Origin: Diphasiastrum complanatum
Lineage: Eukaryota; Streptophyta; Lycopodiopsida; Lycopodiales; Lycopodiaceae
Reading direction: 5' to 3'
Length of the DNA: 64,000 nt
Assembly (NCBI GenBank): GCA_029204225.1
Contig: CM055111.1
Span: forward strand, 23,374,899 to 23,438,898
Shown: positions 11,718 to 23,798 of the stretch, piece after piece
Numbering within the stretch: position 1 is the stretch's first letter
How the letters are laid out: each line of letters begins with the position of its first letter
Notes under the pieces: generated by a model
What the model was told of the DNA's origin: nothing
The model's database searches: none
What the model saw: only the letters and a program-made list of their open reading frames with translations
Made by a program: the position numbers and the translations under genes

Positions 11718-12256
11718 GTGAGAGTGAAAGCTAGGAATTACCTACTTACATGTAAGTGGATTTATAGAATAAAGTACAATCAAGATGGATCTATTAGTAA
11801 GTACAAAGCTAGGCTTGTTTCTAAGGGATTTCTTCAAATAAAAGGATTGGATTATGAAGAAACATTTGCACCTGTAGTTAAGCTTGTAACTATTAGATTA
11901 ATCTTTTTCATTGCTATTTTGTTCAAGTGGGATCTCTACCAAATGGATGTGACAAATGCCTTCTTGAATGGCTTCTTAGAAGAGGAAATCTACATGATGC
12001 AACCCGAGGGCTTCATCAAAGTTGGTGAGGAGAAAAAGGTGTGCTACTTAAGGAAGAGCCTATATGGCTTGAAGCAAGCACCTAGAGCTTGGTACTCTAG
12101 GTTGCATGATTTTCTCTATTCTCTTGGCTTTGTACTAAGTGCTTATGAACCTTCTTTATATTTCAAATGTAATGAAGGAATGATCATCATTTTGGTACTT
12201 TATGTTGATGAAATCATTTTGATAGGAAATGATGATGAAGGCATAAGCAAAGTAAA
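11718..12256 (+). pseudogene. Copia G reverse transcriptase, N-terminal part
   Basis: The frame reads the start of the copia RT fold: KYKARLVSKGFLQIKGLDYE, then QMDVTNAFLNGFLEEEIYM, LYGLKQAPRAWYSRLH and LYVDEIILIGND. The catalytic YVDD is here YVDE, a change expected to abolish polymerase activity. The frame ends at KVKGT, where sequence homologous to the gypsy LTR at 3855-4057 begins. The remaining RT and RNase H lie just beyond that LTR piece but on the opposite strand (12454-12885). Confidence 0.9.
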
Positions 12257-12453
12257 AGGCACCTACCGTTAATACTAAGGATACCCCTTTATCCAAGGGT
12301 CACGTGACTCCATACCTCCGACTAAGGTATAGTCACTTGTCTGCCCTTATCCAAGGGCATATAACCTTAATCCTAAGGGTACCTTGCCATTTAGCCCCCA
12401 ACACTAAATGGACTATTAGGGGTTTGAAGTACTACTAGTTACATAGGTATGTA
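12257..12453 (-). repeat. Gypsy LTR fragment between copia G halves
   Basis: Nearly identical to 3855-4057: shared words CCAAGGGTCACGTGACTCCATACCTC, split by a few substitutions, then TAAGGGTACCTTGCCATTTAGCCCCC-like text and GTATGTAACA at the end. Only one LTR end (TGTTACATACC on minus) is present; the other end is missing. Confidence 0.75.
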
Positions 12454-12885
12454 ACATCTCTCAAGTGCAAGTTAGATCCTTCATAAAGTATGCCAAAACA
12501 TCTAGTACTAGAAACATATCTAAGTACTCTTTTGGCACTTTTTTAATGATGAACTAAAGGAGCTTGCATACTTTGACTCAACTTGCTTACACAAAAACTT
12601 AAGTCAGGTCTAGTGATGGTCAAATAGATTAGAGAGCCTATAAGCTTCCTGAAGAGGTGATGTCCTCAAAGGATGCTTCATCACCTTCATTAGTTGCTTT
12701 CACATCATGCTCCATAGGGGTGTCAATCCCCTTACAATCTTTCATACCAAATCTTTCAAGAATGGAAGTAGCATACGTAGATTGACTTATGAAAGTACAA
12801 TTGCTAGTTCTAGACACTTCTATCCCAAGTATAAACTCTAGGAAGCCTAGATCTACCATCTTGAACTCACTAGACTCATTACTGA
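12454..12885 (-). pseudogene. Copia G RT/RNase H part in inverted orientation
   Basis: The minus strand reads SSEFKMVDLGFLEFILGIEV from about 12870, then STYATSILERFGMKD and DTPMEH, and after a stop [10 protein letters not shown] and KSAKRVLRYVSST. In copia elements this follows directly after the point where the plus-strand RT at 12256 stops, so the two pieces are plausibly one gene with its second part inverted. RNase H is incomplete. Confidence 0.8.
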
Positions 12886-15211
12886 TCTAGGCAGTTAGTT
12901 TCTAACATATTGATTAAAACATTGAAATTTGTAGGGCACTCTCTAATCTGCCAATTGGGTGTTGGAATTGTTGTCTATCTTTTTCTTATGGGCTTTTACT
13001 TGTAAGTGCGATTGTCTCAACTCTGACTGGTAGCTCAAGTGGAATAGCAGAACTCTTTTGGGCCTTCAAAAGTTTTGCTCGGGATAGTAGTAGACATTTT
13101 GGCTGTTTGGAAGATTGATGAGTATAGCATATTAGCCAGAGGTTGGTACAAGGACTCCTAACACTCAAACATTCTCTATCCTTCCCCTCAAATTTCTATG
13201 CTAGCAAGGGAATTCTTTCACACTCATTCTTACTGAACCACTTGTTGGGATTCAAGGTCTGAAACAGTACAAGCCTTTTTACTCATCCTAAGCTAGGTTG
13301 AATGGAAGCTAAAAGATGCACACAGCTGACTAATTAAGTAGCAGAGAAGGCTGGCATCAAGAGGCCTGCTATCCATAAACTGAAGCATGAACAACATCCA
13401 TTTCTTGCAAAGAGTCTAATCAATAGAAAAACCAGCATCCTATTGAAAGAAAAATCCTCATCACATGTCTACAACAGAGATTTTCATGCCACCATTTTGA
13501 ATCAAATTTTGGGAATGAAGCAAACCTCAACACATTTCTAAATACTTATGAAATACAGAAGACAGATCTTGATAATGAAATGTAATCCATCAACAGACTG
13601 GTTTTCTCATAGCTCCCTTGGCATATGGGCTCTTTGACTAACCAATTCTAGATTTTTTGTAATGTGATGATGTGCTCCATTAAAGGGTTAATACATCATA
13701 TTGCTTAATTGAGCTCACATTTGCTTCAAAGTTTGATGAGAATGAGATATTAGCTAGTCCTTGCTCTTGTGGTTTACATTAGTGGTTTAGAGTTTTTGAG
13801 ACATATTTTGTTTTGTAGGTGTGTAATACATCTTGTTTGAAAAGAAACTGATACATCTAACATTTTCAACTTTTTTAGAAGAAGGAACATAAGTTGCTTT
13901 CAAGGAAAAAAGTTGCAAGAGAGATCAAGAATATTAGATAGGATAAATCACATGAATATTGATTTTGGATCATCATTGGCCTTAGATGATGATCCCTTGT
14001 ATGATAGTTCATCATTGCCTTGTACTTCAATCCATGTCCCCAAATCTCCAGAGCATTCTTACCACCCAACCACACATATTCTAAATGTTGCACATGAATC
14101 CTCCATGATACTCCATGTGGATTCCACAAACTTTAGCACCCCTTTAAAAAAGAGAACACATCTTGGACGTATTATGGCTAGTTTGAAAGATAACTGCAAG
14201 TTACTATGTACTGTTGATGTGTTAGAAAACATTCTAGGTTCTGTCTGGCCTTCCTCTTCCACCTAGCTTGCAACCATTAGTAAAAAGTTTCATGAGAAGT
14301 AGATATTCATGTTGGCGACTCGAATCACTATTACCATTAAATGGAACACCATTTACGTATTGGGGTCGAATGTATATTATCATGCTTAGTGACCACTTTC
14401 TTGAACACTTTTTTGAGTAGTATTGAGGTCCCTCTAAATAGTGTTGTGACATTGATGCCATATGCAGGACCTCAATACAATTGGGGTGATTGGCATGCTT
14501 TGTGTCATCACCAATGGAAGATGCAAGTGTATGGTTTGAATTCAAATGCTTGTTCAAGGATGCAAGATCTCAAGGGCAAATCATACATACATTGATGGAC
14601 GTCCAGATGTACATGGAAACATTTTTGCATACATAAATAGTTCCATTGGCCACACTTTATTGACAAATTGTGATTTTGAGAAATGCATCAATGAAAAAGA
14701 AGAATATTTTACTAGAAATTGAAAGGGCATGTATGTAATGGTCTGTGCGACCAGATCTATCAAGGTTCGAGAGGAATTGTTCATCAAGTATAGTTTCAGT
14801 CGTCCTTTGCCCAAATGTTTGCAAAAGACAATAATTCAAATGTGAATATTTAATTTTTTTTATATGCAACAAATATATATAATCCATGCATTCGTGATTG
14901 TACATGGTTTGTGTCATTAAATTTGTCAAAATTTAGGAGAACTATTTGACAACTAGTTGGCTAATGTATGTGAAAACTATAAATATGTATGTTGGTATAT
15001 TAGTAGTTTTATTGTTGCTATGATGATTTTCATTCCATCATCATATTTATTATTCTTATTTTAATTATAATCCATATGTGAAAAAGTAGAATATCTTAAG
15101 AGAATTACAAATGGCACTCAAGAAATGGTGTGTGCCACTACATCTATGATCAAGGTTGGGGAGGTATTGTTCATCAAGTGTAGTTGGGAAAGATCTGTCG
15201 AATGTTAGGAG
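12886..15211. other. 2.3 kb without a recognisable gene
   Basis: Several open frames exist (117 codons at 13913-14266 plus; 107 codons at 14234-14557 minus), but none has a recognisable domain and they overlap on opposite strands. A diverged direct duplication is visible: 14700-14797 and 15090-15180 share ATCAAGGTT, GAGG, ATTGTTCATCAAGT and TAGT in the same order, about 387 bp apart. The region lies between copia G and the copia C LTR. Confidence 0.4.
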
Positions 15212-15697
15212 TGTGAGAATTTGTCAACTAGTATGCTATTTTGGACATATTTGTTTATTTGACAATTGAGGCCAATTTTCATATTAGACTTGGAGTTTGA
15301 CTTTTTAAAGTTATATTAGTCTAAAAGCATTTGAATTTCCACTTTTAGAAGTGAGAAAAATAGTAGGAGATCGAGTTTAGTAGATTCAAATTTGAATGTT
15401 GGAGACATTGAATTTAGTCCACATTAATGATAGGATTTTTGTTATGGAGGGAAACCAAACTCATTAATGATGCATGGATCTGCTATAAAAGGATGTAAAC
15501 TCATGGAACAAAGGATTCTTCTATCTCTCATCCCATTTCATGCTTATAAATGATTTCTCTTGGGTTGATCTATCCATTGGTGCACTATCTTAATGATATC
15601 TTGCAATCTTGTGTGTAGAATGCTCATATTTTGCTATATTCGGATCCACACATGTAAAATACAATAGCTTACCTATTTTGTATGGATAGAAACTTCA
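15212..15697 (+). repeat. Copia C 5' LTR
   Basis: 486 bp from TGTGAGAATTTGTCAACTAG to AAACTTCA. It is homologous in reverse to the 485-bp LTR of copia E (35492-35976), which supports both limits. It is followed by a decayed primer site (TATTATCAGAGCTT at 15698-15711 in place of TGGTATCAGAGC). Confidence 0.75.
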
Positions 15698-16139
15698 TAT
15701 TATCAGAGCTTGTTGTAGGTTCTGAAAGGATTAGTCACATTTATCTAGGATTTGGAGGAGTTTCTATCTTTAGAGCATGCTAGAAGAGTTTCTACTCAAA
15801 AATCAAGAATTTTACATATGTAGAATTGATTTTTTTAGGCCAAAACTCAATTTAGGTTTATGAACTTCAGGAATTCCAATTTCACACTTGGTTTACTGGA
15901 ATTGGCCAATTTTATATGCATTAGGAAGGCTTCGTTGAAGACTACAAGATTCTATATCAAGTTTTAGGCAATTGCATGTAGATTTGAAATATTCAATTTT
16001 TTGTGATTTTGTCAAAACCTATTTTTGATTGGATCTCTATATTGTGAGGTTGCTGGACTTCAATAGAGTGTGTTTTTCAATATTAGGAAGTAGAAAGATT
16101 CATTAGATTGTTGGTATATCACTCTACACATGATCAAGA
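15698..16139 (+). other. Copia C primer site and leader
   Basis: Decayed initiator-Met primer site, then a leader whose 15970-16060 part matches 37065-37140 in front of copia D (GCATGTAGATTTG, CAATTTTTTGTG, TTGTCAAAACC). This ties copia C, D and E into one family. Confidence 0.6.
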
Positions 16140-17415
16140 TGAATGTTATCAATGAGCTACTCAAGGAGATTGGTAAGTCCAATTTATCTCGAGAGGCTTT
16201 GGAAGCTTTATGAATCCAAGTTTACATCTAGAGTGTTGACTCTAAGAAGACAAATATGTCAAAGCATTCAAAAGAAAGAAAAAAGTCCTAATACTTTTGT
16301 TTTAAGAGTGAAGGCTTTAAGTGATGAGTTAGCTTGCATTGATGAGAGCATTGAGGAATGAGAGATTGTTCAAGTTATTTTTTCGAATGCTCATGCTAAC
16401 AGTGTACAAAGTCTTACTATTCAAAAAAACTTTGCCAAGTTTGGTGGATCTTCAAGAGATCTTGATCAATGAGGAATATAGACGACATCTCAAGATGAGG
16501 AGGCCATGTTCATCAAGGGCAAGTGGTTTAAAGGACAATATCATAGTGAGTCTTCATCTTTTGGTAAGGAGAAAGATAGGTCAAAGTTGAAGTGCTTCTA
16601 TTGTGGCATCAAAGGTCACTTTTCTAATGATTACTACAAAAAGAAGAGAGATCAAGGAGACAAGCAAGGTAATCTAACTCTTGATGAGGATGGTGTTGAT
16701 GTCAAAACACAAATCATGATGCTTTTGTGATGTCTTCATGTTTGAGCTCTATTGTTGGCGATGTTGATCCATGGTGAATTGATACTGGAGCAAGATCACA
16801 CATGATTTTTTCTCAAGGAGTATTTCACTTCTTTGTTGGCATATGGAGATGACAAGAGGGTGATCCACACGGCCAATGATGGTGAGTGTGCAATCAAAGG
16901 AATTGGCACAATTCCTATTTCTCTCTACACAAATAGGAATGTTCATATGAAGGATGTTTTGTTCATTCCATCTATTACTAAGAACCTACTTAGTGTGAGT
17001 CAATTGCTAAGTAAAGGTCTAAAAATGGAGTTTGATGGAGATTCTTGTATGATCAAATTGAAGGATGTCTTGATTGCAAAAGGTAAAAGGCAAGAGAAGT
17101 TATTCAAACTAGATGCTTGTGTTATTTCTAACCAAGTTGGATGTGTGGCAAGTGAGCAAATATCCATACAAGAGGTTTGGCATAAGAGGTTGGGACATCT
17201 CAACTTCAAAGCATTGGATGTAATGGCTAGAAAGCAAATTGTGATTGGCCTTCCAAATTCCTTATAAACTAGCATCAATCATGTTTTTGAGTCTTGTGCT
17301 TTGTCAAAGTCACATAGACTACCTTATACTAGATCTACATCTAGATCTACAAAGCCTTTTCAAGTTGCACATTCAGATATTCATGGAATTACTACAATTA
17401 GCAATAGTGGAGTAA
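16140..17415 (+). pseudogene. Copia C gag-protease-integrase remnant
   Basis: Gag pieces (FTSRVLTLRRQICQSIQKKE, LPSLVDLQEILINEEYR) are followed by a zinc knuckle in which the last Cys is Tyr (CFYCGIKGHFSNDYY), a protease region with a stop where the conserved Trp precedes ID(S/T)GA, then the GAG-pre-integrase region at 16833-17267 (HKRLGHLNFKALDVMARK) and the first integrase residues ending [14 protein letters not shown]. At 17415 the frame meets copia B sequence on the other strand. Several stops and frameshifts; integrase core, RT and RNase H are absent. Close in wording to copia D (37502-39235), which is less decayed. Confidence 0.85.
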
Positions 17416-20031
17416 ACGTAGGGACAAATGTTTCACGACAAGAGAGAAGGTCTCAGCATAGTCAATACCATATCTCTGAGAAAATCTCTTCGCTACAAGT
17501 CTTGCTTTATACTATATCTCCATCCGGTCCATACACTTGTATTTTACAATCTTTCGCTTATCTGGTAATGGATGCAACATCCATACCTGGTTCTTCCTCA
17601 TGGATTCCATCTCCTCATTCATGGCTAGGATCCATTTGTTCTTCTCTGGACATTCAATTGCTTCATTGAATATTTGTGGTTCACCACTAAATCCACAAAA
17701 CTCTTCTGACATAGAAGCTGAGCTGCCTGGCACAAATCTTGTTGGCACTCTTCGTTCTCTTGTCGATCTTCTAGGAGATCCTCTGAAACTGCAATGCTCT
17801 TGTCTTTATATGCTCTGCTAGGTCCGGAACCATTTCGATTTATAGGTATTGTAGTAGTACGCTGACTTGCGAATCTTTCTTCATCTGATTCGTCACTCGA
17901 ATGAGGTGTGACTCGAACATCTTTGTCTAAGTGTTCGTCCTCTGCTCCCTCTATCACAGTTGGTAGATCATAGTACTGTATTCCAAGGACTTCATAACTA
18001 ATAGGACAAAATTTGACATCTCTGACTGTCTTCATTGTGTTTGTCTCTGGCATATAGACTATGTAGTATGACAAATTTTTGTCATATCCTACAAGATATC
18101 CTTGTTCAGCTTTCTCATCAAGCTTCTTTCGAAGCTTGTCAGGAACATGTGCATATGCTGCATAGCCAAAGATTTGAATGTGAGTCAGATTGGGTTTTCT
18201 ACCCCACCATAACTCGTGTGGTGTTATGTGAGGAACACCAGATTTTCATGTCCTATTCTGAATGTAAGCAGTTGTAGCTACTGCTTTAGCCCACAGCACT
18301 CTTGGAGCCTTCGAATAGGCCATCATGCATCTAGCAGCTTCCATTAGAGTCTTGTTCTTTCTTTCTGCAACACCGTTGTGCTGCGGTGTGTAAGATGCAG
18401 TTCTTCTGTGAATGATTCCATGATCATTGTAGAAGTCAGTGAATTGTTTTGAGATATATTCTCCACCTCGATCTGTTATGATGTGCTTCACCTTACTTCT
18501 TGTGCATTTTTCTGCCCAATTGACATACTCTGTGAACTTGTCAAATGCTTCTGATTTATTGTGAATAAAGTAGACTCTAGCAAACTTACTGTAGTCATCA
18601 ATAAAGGTAATATAATATTTTGAGCCTCCTACTGAGATCACGTTGAAAGGTCCACATATGTCAGAATGCACTAACTCCAAAATCTTGGTCATTCTGTAGG
18701 AGTCCTTGACAAAAGTAGTACATGACATCTTACCCTTCAAACATGCATCATAGGTCATCGAACTAGTTGCATTCGAGATGCTCACCCCTATGATTGCTCC
18801 ATGATGGTTTGCTTGATATAGTGTCATTGAATTCATATGGCATAGTCTCTTGTGCCATAGAGTATCTGGCACATCATCATGAGTCTGATGCACTTGATCT
18901 GCAAGTAGGCATACCTTCAAGTGATTACAGGTTGCCTTTTTTTCTACCTTGAGTGATTAGTGTACTGGTACTTGCATCAATAACGTTGCATGCTTCGTCT
19001 GAAAATGTCACACGCATCCCTGCATCAGCTATTCTTGCCATTGATAGCAAATCCTGCTGCAGTGTAGGCACGAACAGAACATCTTGAGTCGTCTGTCTCT
19101 GTCGTTTGTGTTGAGCCATAGTGAACCAATATCATTCACTTGATACTTTGATCCATCTCCAAGAATGATAAATCTTGATGGATCTACACTTCGAAAATCA
19201 GACATGATCCATCTTGATGTAACAAAGTGTGAGGTAGCTCCTAAATCAAGGATTACCTCCTGTGTGTCAGGTGTTGATACTACACACATGTTTGCATAGA
19301 TGTAGGTCGTCGAATTTCCGTGATTCAATCTTTTTTCGCCCATCTTTGAGCTGCTCCTCGACATAAGATGAACTATTATTGTTCTCATGTCTGCTTTGAG
19401 CTTGTTTGTTTCTTGGGTTCTGACGACAGTCCATGGCTGCATGACCCTTCTTATAACAGTGGATACACTCGATTTTCAGATTTAGCCAACAGTATGTCCT
19501 TCACGTACGCATGTCTTCTTGTCTCTACTCTGTTGTTTTGCCCTTTCTTTGTTCTTTCATTTGCCTTTGCTAATTCCTTCTACTTGCTGATCTCGATCCT
19601 ACTTTGATCTGACTCCCTCTTAAACTTGAATTGTTTCTTAGTCTTCTCCTTGTTGTTGTAGAGGGCTTGGTCAGAAGCATCCTTGTGATCAAGGTGCTCT
19701 TGATCTTTGACTTCTTCTCGAATCTCGACAGCTATCTTTTTAGTGTCATAGTAGGATCTTTTGCTAGCAGCGTTCTGGTTGTGTGGAATTATCTTGGTAA
19801 GGATCTCAACATATAAGTGAGCTATTTCTCTGTTGATACTGCATTTTCTGCTCCAGAATTGTGTAGTGATAGGAATAGATCCTTCATCTTTCTAATAAAT
19901 AAAGTGAGGTCTTTACCATCCCACTGCAGGTTTGTCAGCTGATCTTCAAGCAGCATTATCTGACTGCATGATTTTGTCTGAAATCTTGTTAGTAAGGTAT
20001 CTCACATCTCCTTTGCTTTAGAGAGTGTAGC
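17416..20031 (-). pseudogene. Copia B pol and C-terminal gag remnant
   Basis: Read right to left: gag from 20031 (LSKAKEM, then LEDQLTNLQWDGKDLT), a protease-like VILDLGATSHF near 19240, the integrase region at 18246-18920 with HKRLCHMN, the catalytic Asp in LVHSDICGP, FIDDYSKF, the second Asp in ITDRGGEY and Glu in NGVAERKN, and finally the RT start (KYKARLVAK-like text) ending at 17416. The D-D-E integrase triad is all present, but stops and frameshifts elsewhere kill the element. The gag N-terminus, primer site and 5' LTR are 12.9 kb away at 32910-34475 because gypsy 1 is inserted between. Most of RT, RNase H and the 3' LTR are missing. Confidence 0.9.
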
Positions 20032-20561
20032 TGTTGGAGGATTTTCAGATCTCAAGGCAACCCTAACCCTAGTTAATAAGTGAGAGGGATTTGGCACCCT
20101 GCATGTGTAAGTCCAACTTGATGATCACACAGTTATTTGATTGATTAGTTAAAAGTTAATAAAAGGACTTTAGGTCTTTTTGCGGGACTTTTAATGTCGC
20201 AGGGCCTAAATGTCAAGTTAGTGAATAAAGTTGGGTTTCCCTCCAATTTTGATGGTTCCCACACTTTTTTAAATTTGAATAAAAAGAGAGGCAAGACTGG
20301 ACCAACAGGATTCAGAGGCCAGGGTCCTCCTCTCTACTATAAGAAGGGACCAACTCGAGTTTCTCCTGATGTTCATTTTTTCATTTCAATAAAGCAGATT
20401 GGTTCTCTTCAAAAATAAATTGATGAATGTCCTTGCTCTCTATCACTTTTCCTCCATCTATCATGCTTATTTGGATTTTGCTAATTGTTGGATCTAAGTG
20501 TTATTGGGATTGTATGTTATTATACTTTTTATGAGAGAGAAAGAGTAAGCTATTTTTGTTG
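20032..20561 (+). repeat. Gypsy 1 5' LTR (3' end lost)
   Basis: It starts TGTTGGAGG and matches 32354-32884 throughout, including the TACTATAA-type TATA region followed by GGGACCAACTC. The match stops at 20561, while the partner continues about 20 bp to a canonical TAAACA end, so this copy seems cut where the internal deletion begins. The preceding five bases GTAGC pair with GTAGG after the 3' LTR. Confidence 0.8.
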
Positions 20562-23102
20562 GAATGAAGCTCTTGCAACAACTGACTGTACAGCAGGATA
20601 TATGTGTCAACAAGAAAATCAATCAGATTTGAGCGAGATTTTCTTATTAGATCAAACTTTGGATACACCAATCACGTTTCCACTGAATGTAGTCTGGATA
20701 TCAACGGAACCTATACCAGATCCGATTGAGGATGAACTCATTCTTGTGAGTCATGCCTTGACTTATGATGGCAATGCAAAACTTACGGATGAGCAGATTC
20801 TAAATCATGTGGATCCGACCAGATTTGGAGTGCGTAATGTTCCTTATGAACTCACAGTAAAACCGCCCAAAGCAGTTATATTAAAGGAAGACAGGATCAC
20901 AAGATCGATGATGAAAAAACAAGCTAAGCAACATTATGATACGGTCCTCACAGATCCGCAATTTTTCATTTTTCTTAGGAACAATGACAATCGGTGAAAT
21001 CCATTCAGTATGCTCGATCTCATAAATAAAATCGGCGTCAAGCAATTTTTGAAGTTCTATCTTTATCAGGTCTGCCACATAAGGATTACAACGATAGAAC
21101 TTTGTAACCTTTGGAACTGCATCAGGTGCTAAAGGTATGGTATGTTCAATCACTGATGTCGGAATACCCTTCAAATCTTGATAAGTCCATGCAAAGCAAT
21201 CTTGATACTTAATAAGTAACAATCGGAGTGCTTGATACTATTCAGGAGTAAGTTGTGATCCAACTTGTACAATCTTTTCTGGTTCTCCTGGTTCGGCAAG
21301 ATTCATTGGCTGCGTCCTAGTTGGGCCATCGTAAACCTCTTTAGATTCTGGCATATGTTCTTCAGGTTCACGATGTGCTTTATTTAACATGATAACCACA
21401 TCATCTAGTGTATAACGTTGACGTGAAAGGATCACTTTCCGTTAACTTTTACTGAAAGCATTTTAGATTGCCTTGTTGGAGCGGAAGCTTATAGTTTCTT
21501 GGATGGATTTAGTGGTTACAACCAGGTTAAGATTGCACTTGCCGATCGTCATAAAATTGCTTTTGCAACAGAATGGAGCACCTATGCTTACAAAGTAATG
21601 TCGTTTGGACTCTGTAATACACCAAGTTCATTCCAAAGAGTAATGCAATTTGCTTTTAAAGATTATCTGCAGAAATTCCTTGAAATTTACTTGGATGACT
21701 TGAGAGTTCATACTACAGATACAGACCACCTGGATCGATTGGAGAAAGTATTTGAAAGATGCCGCAAATATCAGATTTCTCTAAATCCGAAAAAATGTCA
21801 GATATGGGTTTCCCACGAAGTTGTGCTTGGACATGTGATATCAAGACATGGTATTGCCACGGATTATTCTAAGATCAAAGTTATTGTGGAATTGCCACCG
21901 CCAGCAACAATTCGTGGAGTCTACATGTTTATGGGTCATGCAAACTACTATCGAATTTTTATTATCTTCTTTGCAGATTTAGCACGACCTATATACAAAC
22001 TGACTATTGTTCCTATTTGGACAGTAGAAGCGTTAGAAGCCTTTGAAAAATTAAAAAAACATTAACTTCAGCACCAATACTGCGTTCTCCAAATTGGACA
22101 ATAGAGTTTCATGTTCATATGGATGTCTCAAAATACGCCATTGGATCAGTTTTGCTGCAGCCAGGTGACTATAAGAAAGATTATCCTATACGATTTGCAA
22201 GCAGACAACTTACAGATCTAGAAAAAAATTATTCAACAACAGAATGTGAGGCATTAGCCATGATTTCTTCTGTTTGAAAATTTCGTCACTACCTCATGGA
22301 AATGCACTTTGCATTTTAGACGGATCACCAGCCGTTACTTTACGTGGTAAACAAGACATGCAATACTGGACGTATTGCAAGATGGTTATTGTTATTGACT
22401 GAATTTGACTTTCGAATTGTGGTTCGAAAGGGCAAACAACATTATCTAGCCGATCACGTTTCGCGAATTGAATCCGCACCAGTTAATACTGAAGTGGATG
22501 ATGAACTGCCAAATGCTGCATTGTTCTATGTTGAAGCAGTACCTGAGTGGGTAGCAGATATTGTTGAGTACCTGATGCTAGGACAACCGAATGTCTCCCT
22601 GACAAAAGTACAGAAGAGACAATTGATTCATAAGGCTCAACCTTATCAATTAATTGTAGGACAACTATATCGTCGTGGATCAGATCTTCTCTATAGATAT
22701 TACTATCCGCAAACTTTTACAATCAGGTTGTCTACGCTTCACAAGGACACAGAAAATTTTATTCAGACATGTGATGTTTGCCAGCGAGCACGACGATCTA
22801 CTCGGCAGAACTATGAACTCTTGCATCCGATTTTATCGCAAGCACCATTTGAAAAATGGGGCCAGGATTATGTTGGACCTATTCACCCTGCCGCGCAAGG
22901 ATGCAACTGATTATATGACCAAGTGGGTTGAAATCAAAGCTGTCAAAGTTGCTGATGCGAAATCTACGGCCAAGTTTCTATATGAAAATATTAGGGATGT
23001 CCGATCGAGATTGTCAGTGACCGGGGTACACACTTTATTAATCAAACAATAAAGTGTTTACTGGAAGATTTTTTTGTTTTACACAAATTTAGTACTCCCT
23101 AC
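20562..23102 (+). pseudogene. Gypsy 1 pol, first part (RT, RNase H, integrase N-part)
   Basis: After the 5' LTR there is no gag; pol begins in the spacer before RT (ITRSMMKKQ near 20920). A segment at about 20955-21440 is inverted and holds the RT N-terminus. RT resumes at 21445 with SFLDGFSGYNQV, FGLCNTPSSFQRVMQFAF and the catalytic IYLDD at about 21690. RNase H (ASRQLTDLEKNYSTTECEAL) follows out of frame, with two stops near 22275-22320. Then come the integrase zinc region (CDVCQRARR) and the core start (KWGQDYVGPI), running with frameshifts to STPY at 23102, where copia A is inserted. The wording (RITRSMMKKQ, DGFSGYNQ) fits the Tat/Athila side of Ty3/gypsy. Non-functional. Confidence 0.85.
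20955..21440 (-). other. Inverted segment inside gypsy 1 RT
   Basis: On the minus strand this reads, in order, SRQRYTLDDVV, LTPE, a stop, LLIKYQDCFAWTYQDLKG, HTIPLAPDA and IVPKKNEKLRI, the protease-RT spacer and RT fingers that should precede the plus-strand SFLDGFSGYNQV. The plus strand on either side is colinear gypsy pol. About 20 RT codons between LRI and the palm start are missing at the right junction. Confidence 0.85.
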
Positions 23103-23784
23103 TGTAAAAATTACAGCAAATAAGGATCCTAAAACACTTGAAATGATGAGGAAAACAATAGATTATGATTTCATAAGATTAGCACAAGTTGAACCATCAA
23201 AATCCATCAAAAACCTATGCTTGAACCTCACTAAATGGCCCAAATCCTTGAAGAAGGCTTCACACGTGTGAAAGTACGGCCTCCCACAGTCTGAGTACTG
23301 TACACCAGACCTACATTCAATCCTATAATCATTAGTAATCACAAGTACTCAAACAATTATGAACATAGAGAGCAATTGCACCATTATGAGAGAAAAAACA
23401 TGAAATTGCTTGATTGATTTTGGTGAGATATCATCACCTATATATACATGATCCATCACGGTTTTGGGCAGGTATGAGTAGCCCTAAACCTATCCCTAAT
23501 GCTAATTTTGGTGGATCTTTCATCCCTACCAAGTTAGGGTTGGAATCTTGGAGATCCCTCAACAATGCAAAAATTACCAAAAATAGCTCCTATTTTTTCT
23601 CCCTTGTATCTAAGCATAATTTGGACTCATTCCAAAGGTTCTAACACTTAGGTCTACTTGAGAACATCCTTATGAATGGAATCCTATGCTATTTGGCACG
23701 TGTGACAAGCCACATCATGACCATCTAACTATTTACAAGTCATATGACCAAAACTAGTCAAGCTAGAATTGTGAATTTTTAACA
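23103..23784 (-). repeat. Copia A 3' LTR
   Basis: 682 bp, TGTTAAAAATT to AATTTTTACA on the minus strand. It carries a TATATATAGG TATA box (plus-strand 23440-23450), CACGTGTG at 23698-23705 upstream of it, and the full palindrome CACACGTGTG at 23261-23270 downstream. Confidence 0.95.
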
Positions 23785-23795
23785 CTCCTCCTCAC
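23785..23795 (-). promoter_or_regulatory. Copia A polypurine tract
   Basis: The minus strand reads GTGAGGAGGAG directly before the 3' LTR TG. It is the RNase H-resistant primer for plus-strand cDNA. Confidence 0.85.
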
Positions 23796-23798
23796 TAT

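Noticed and set aside
13913-14557. Opposed frames of 117 and 107 codons as a host gene
   Set aside because: They overlap on opposite strands, no domain is recognisable, and no splice context supports either.
23414-23644. Identical 76-codon frames at 23414-23644 and 28889-29119 as a duplicated gene
   Set aside because: They are antisense frames inside the two LTRs of copia A.
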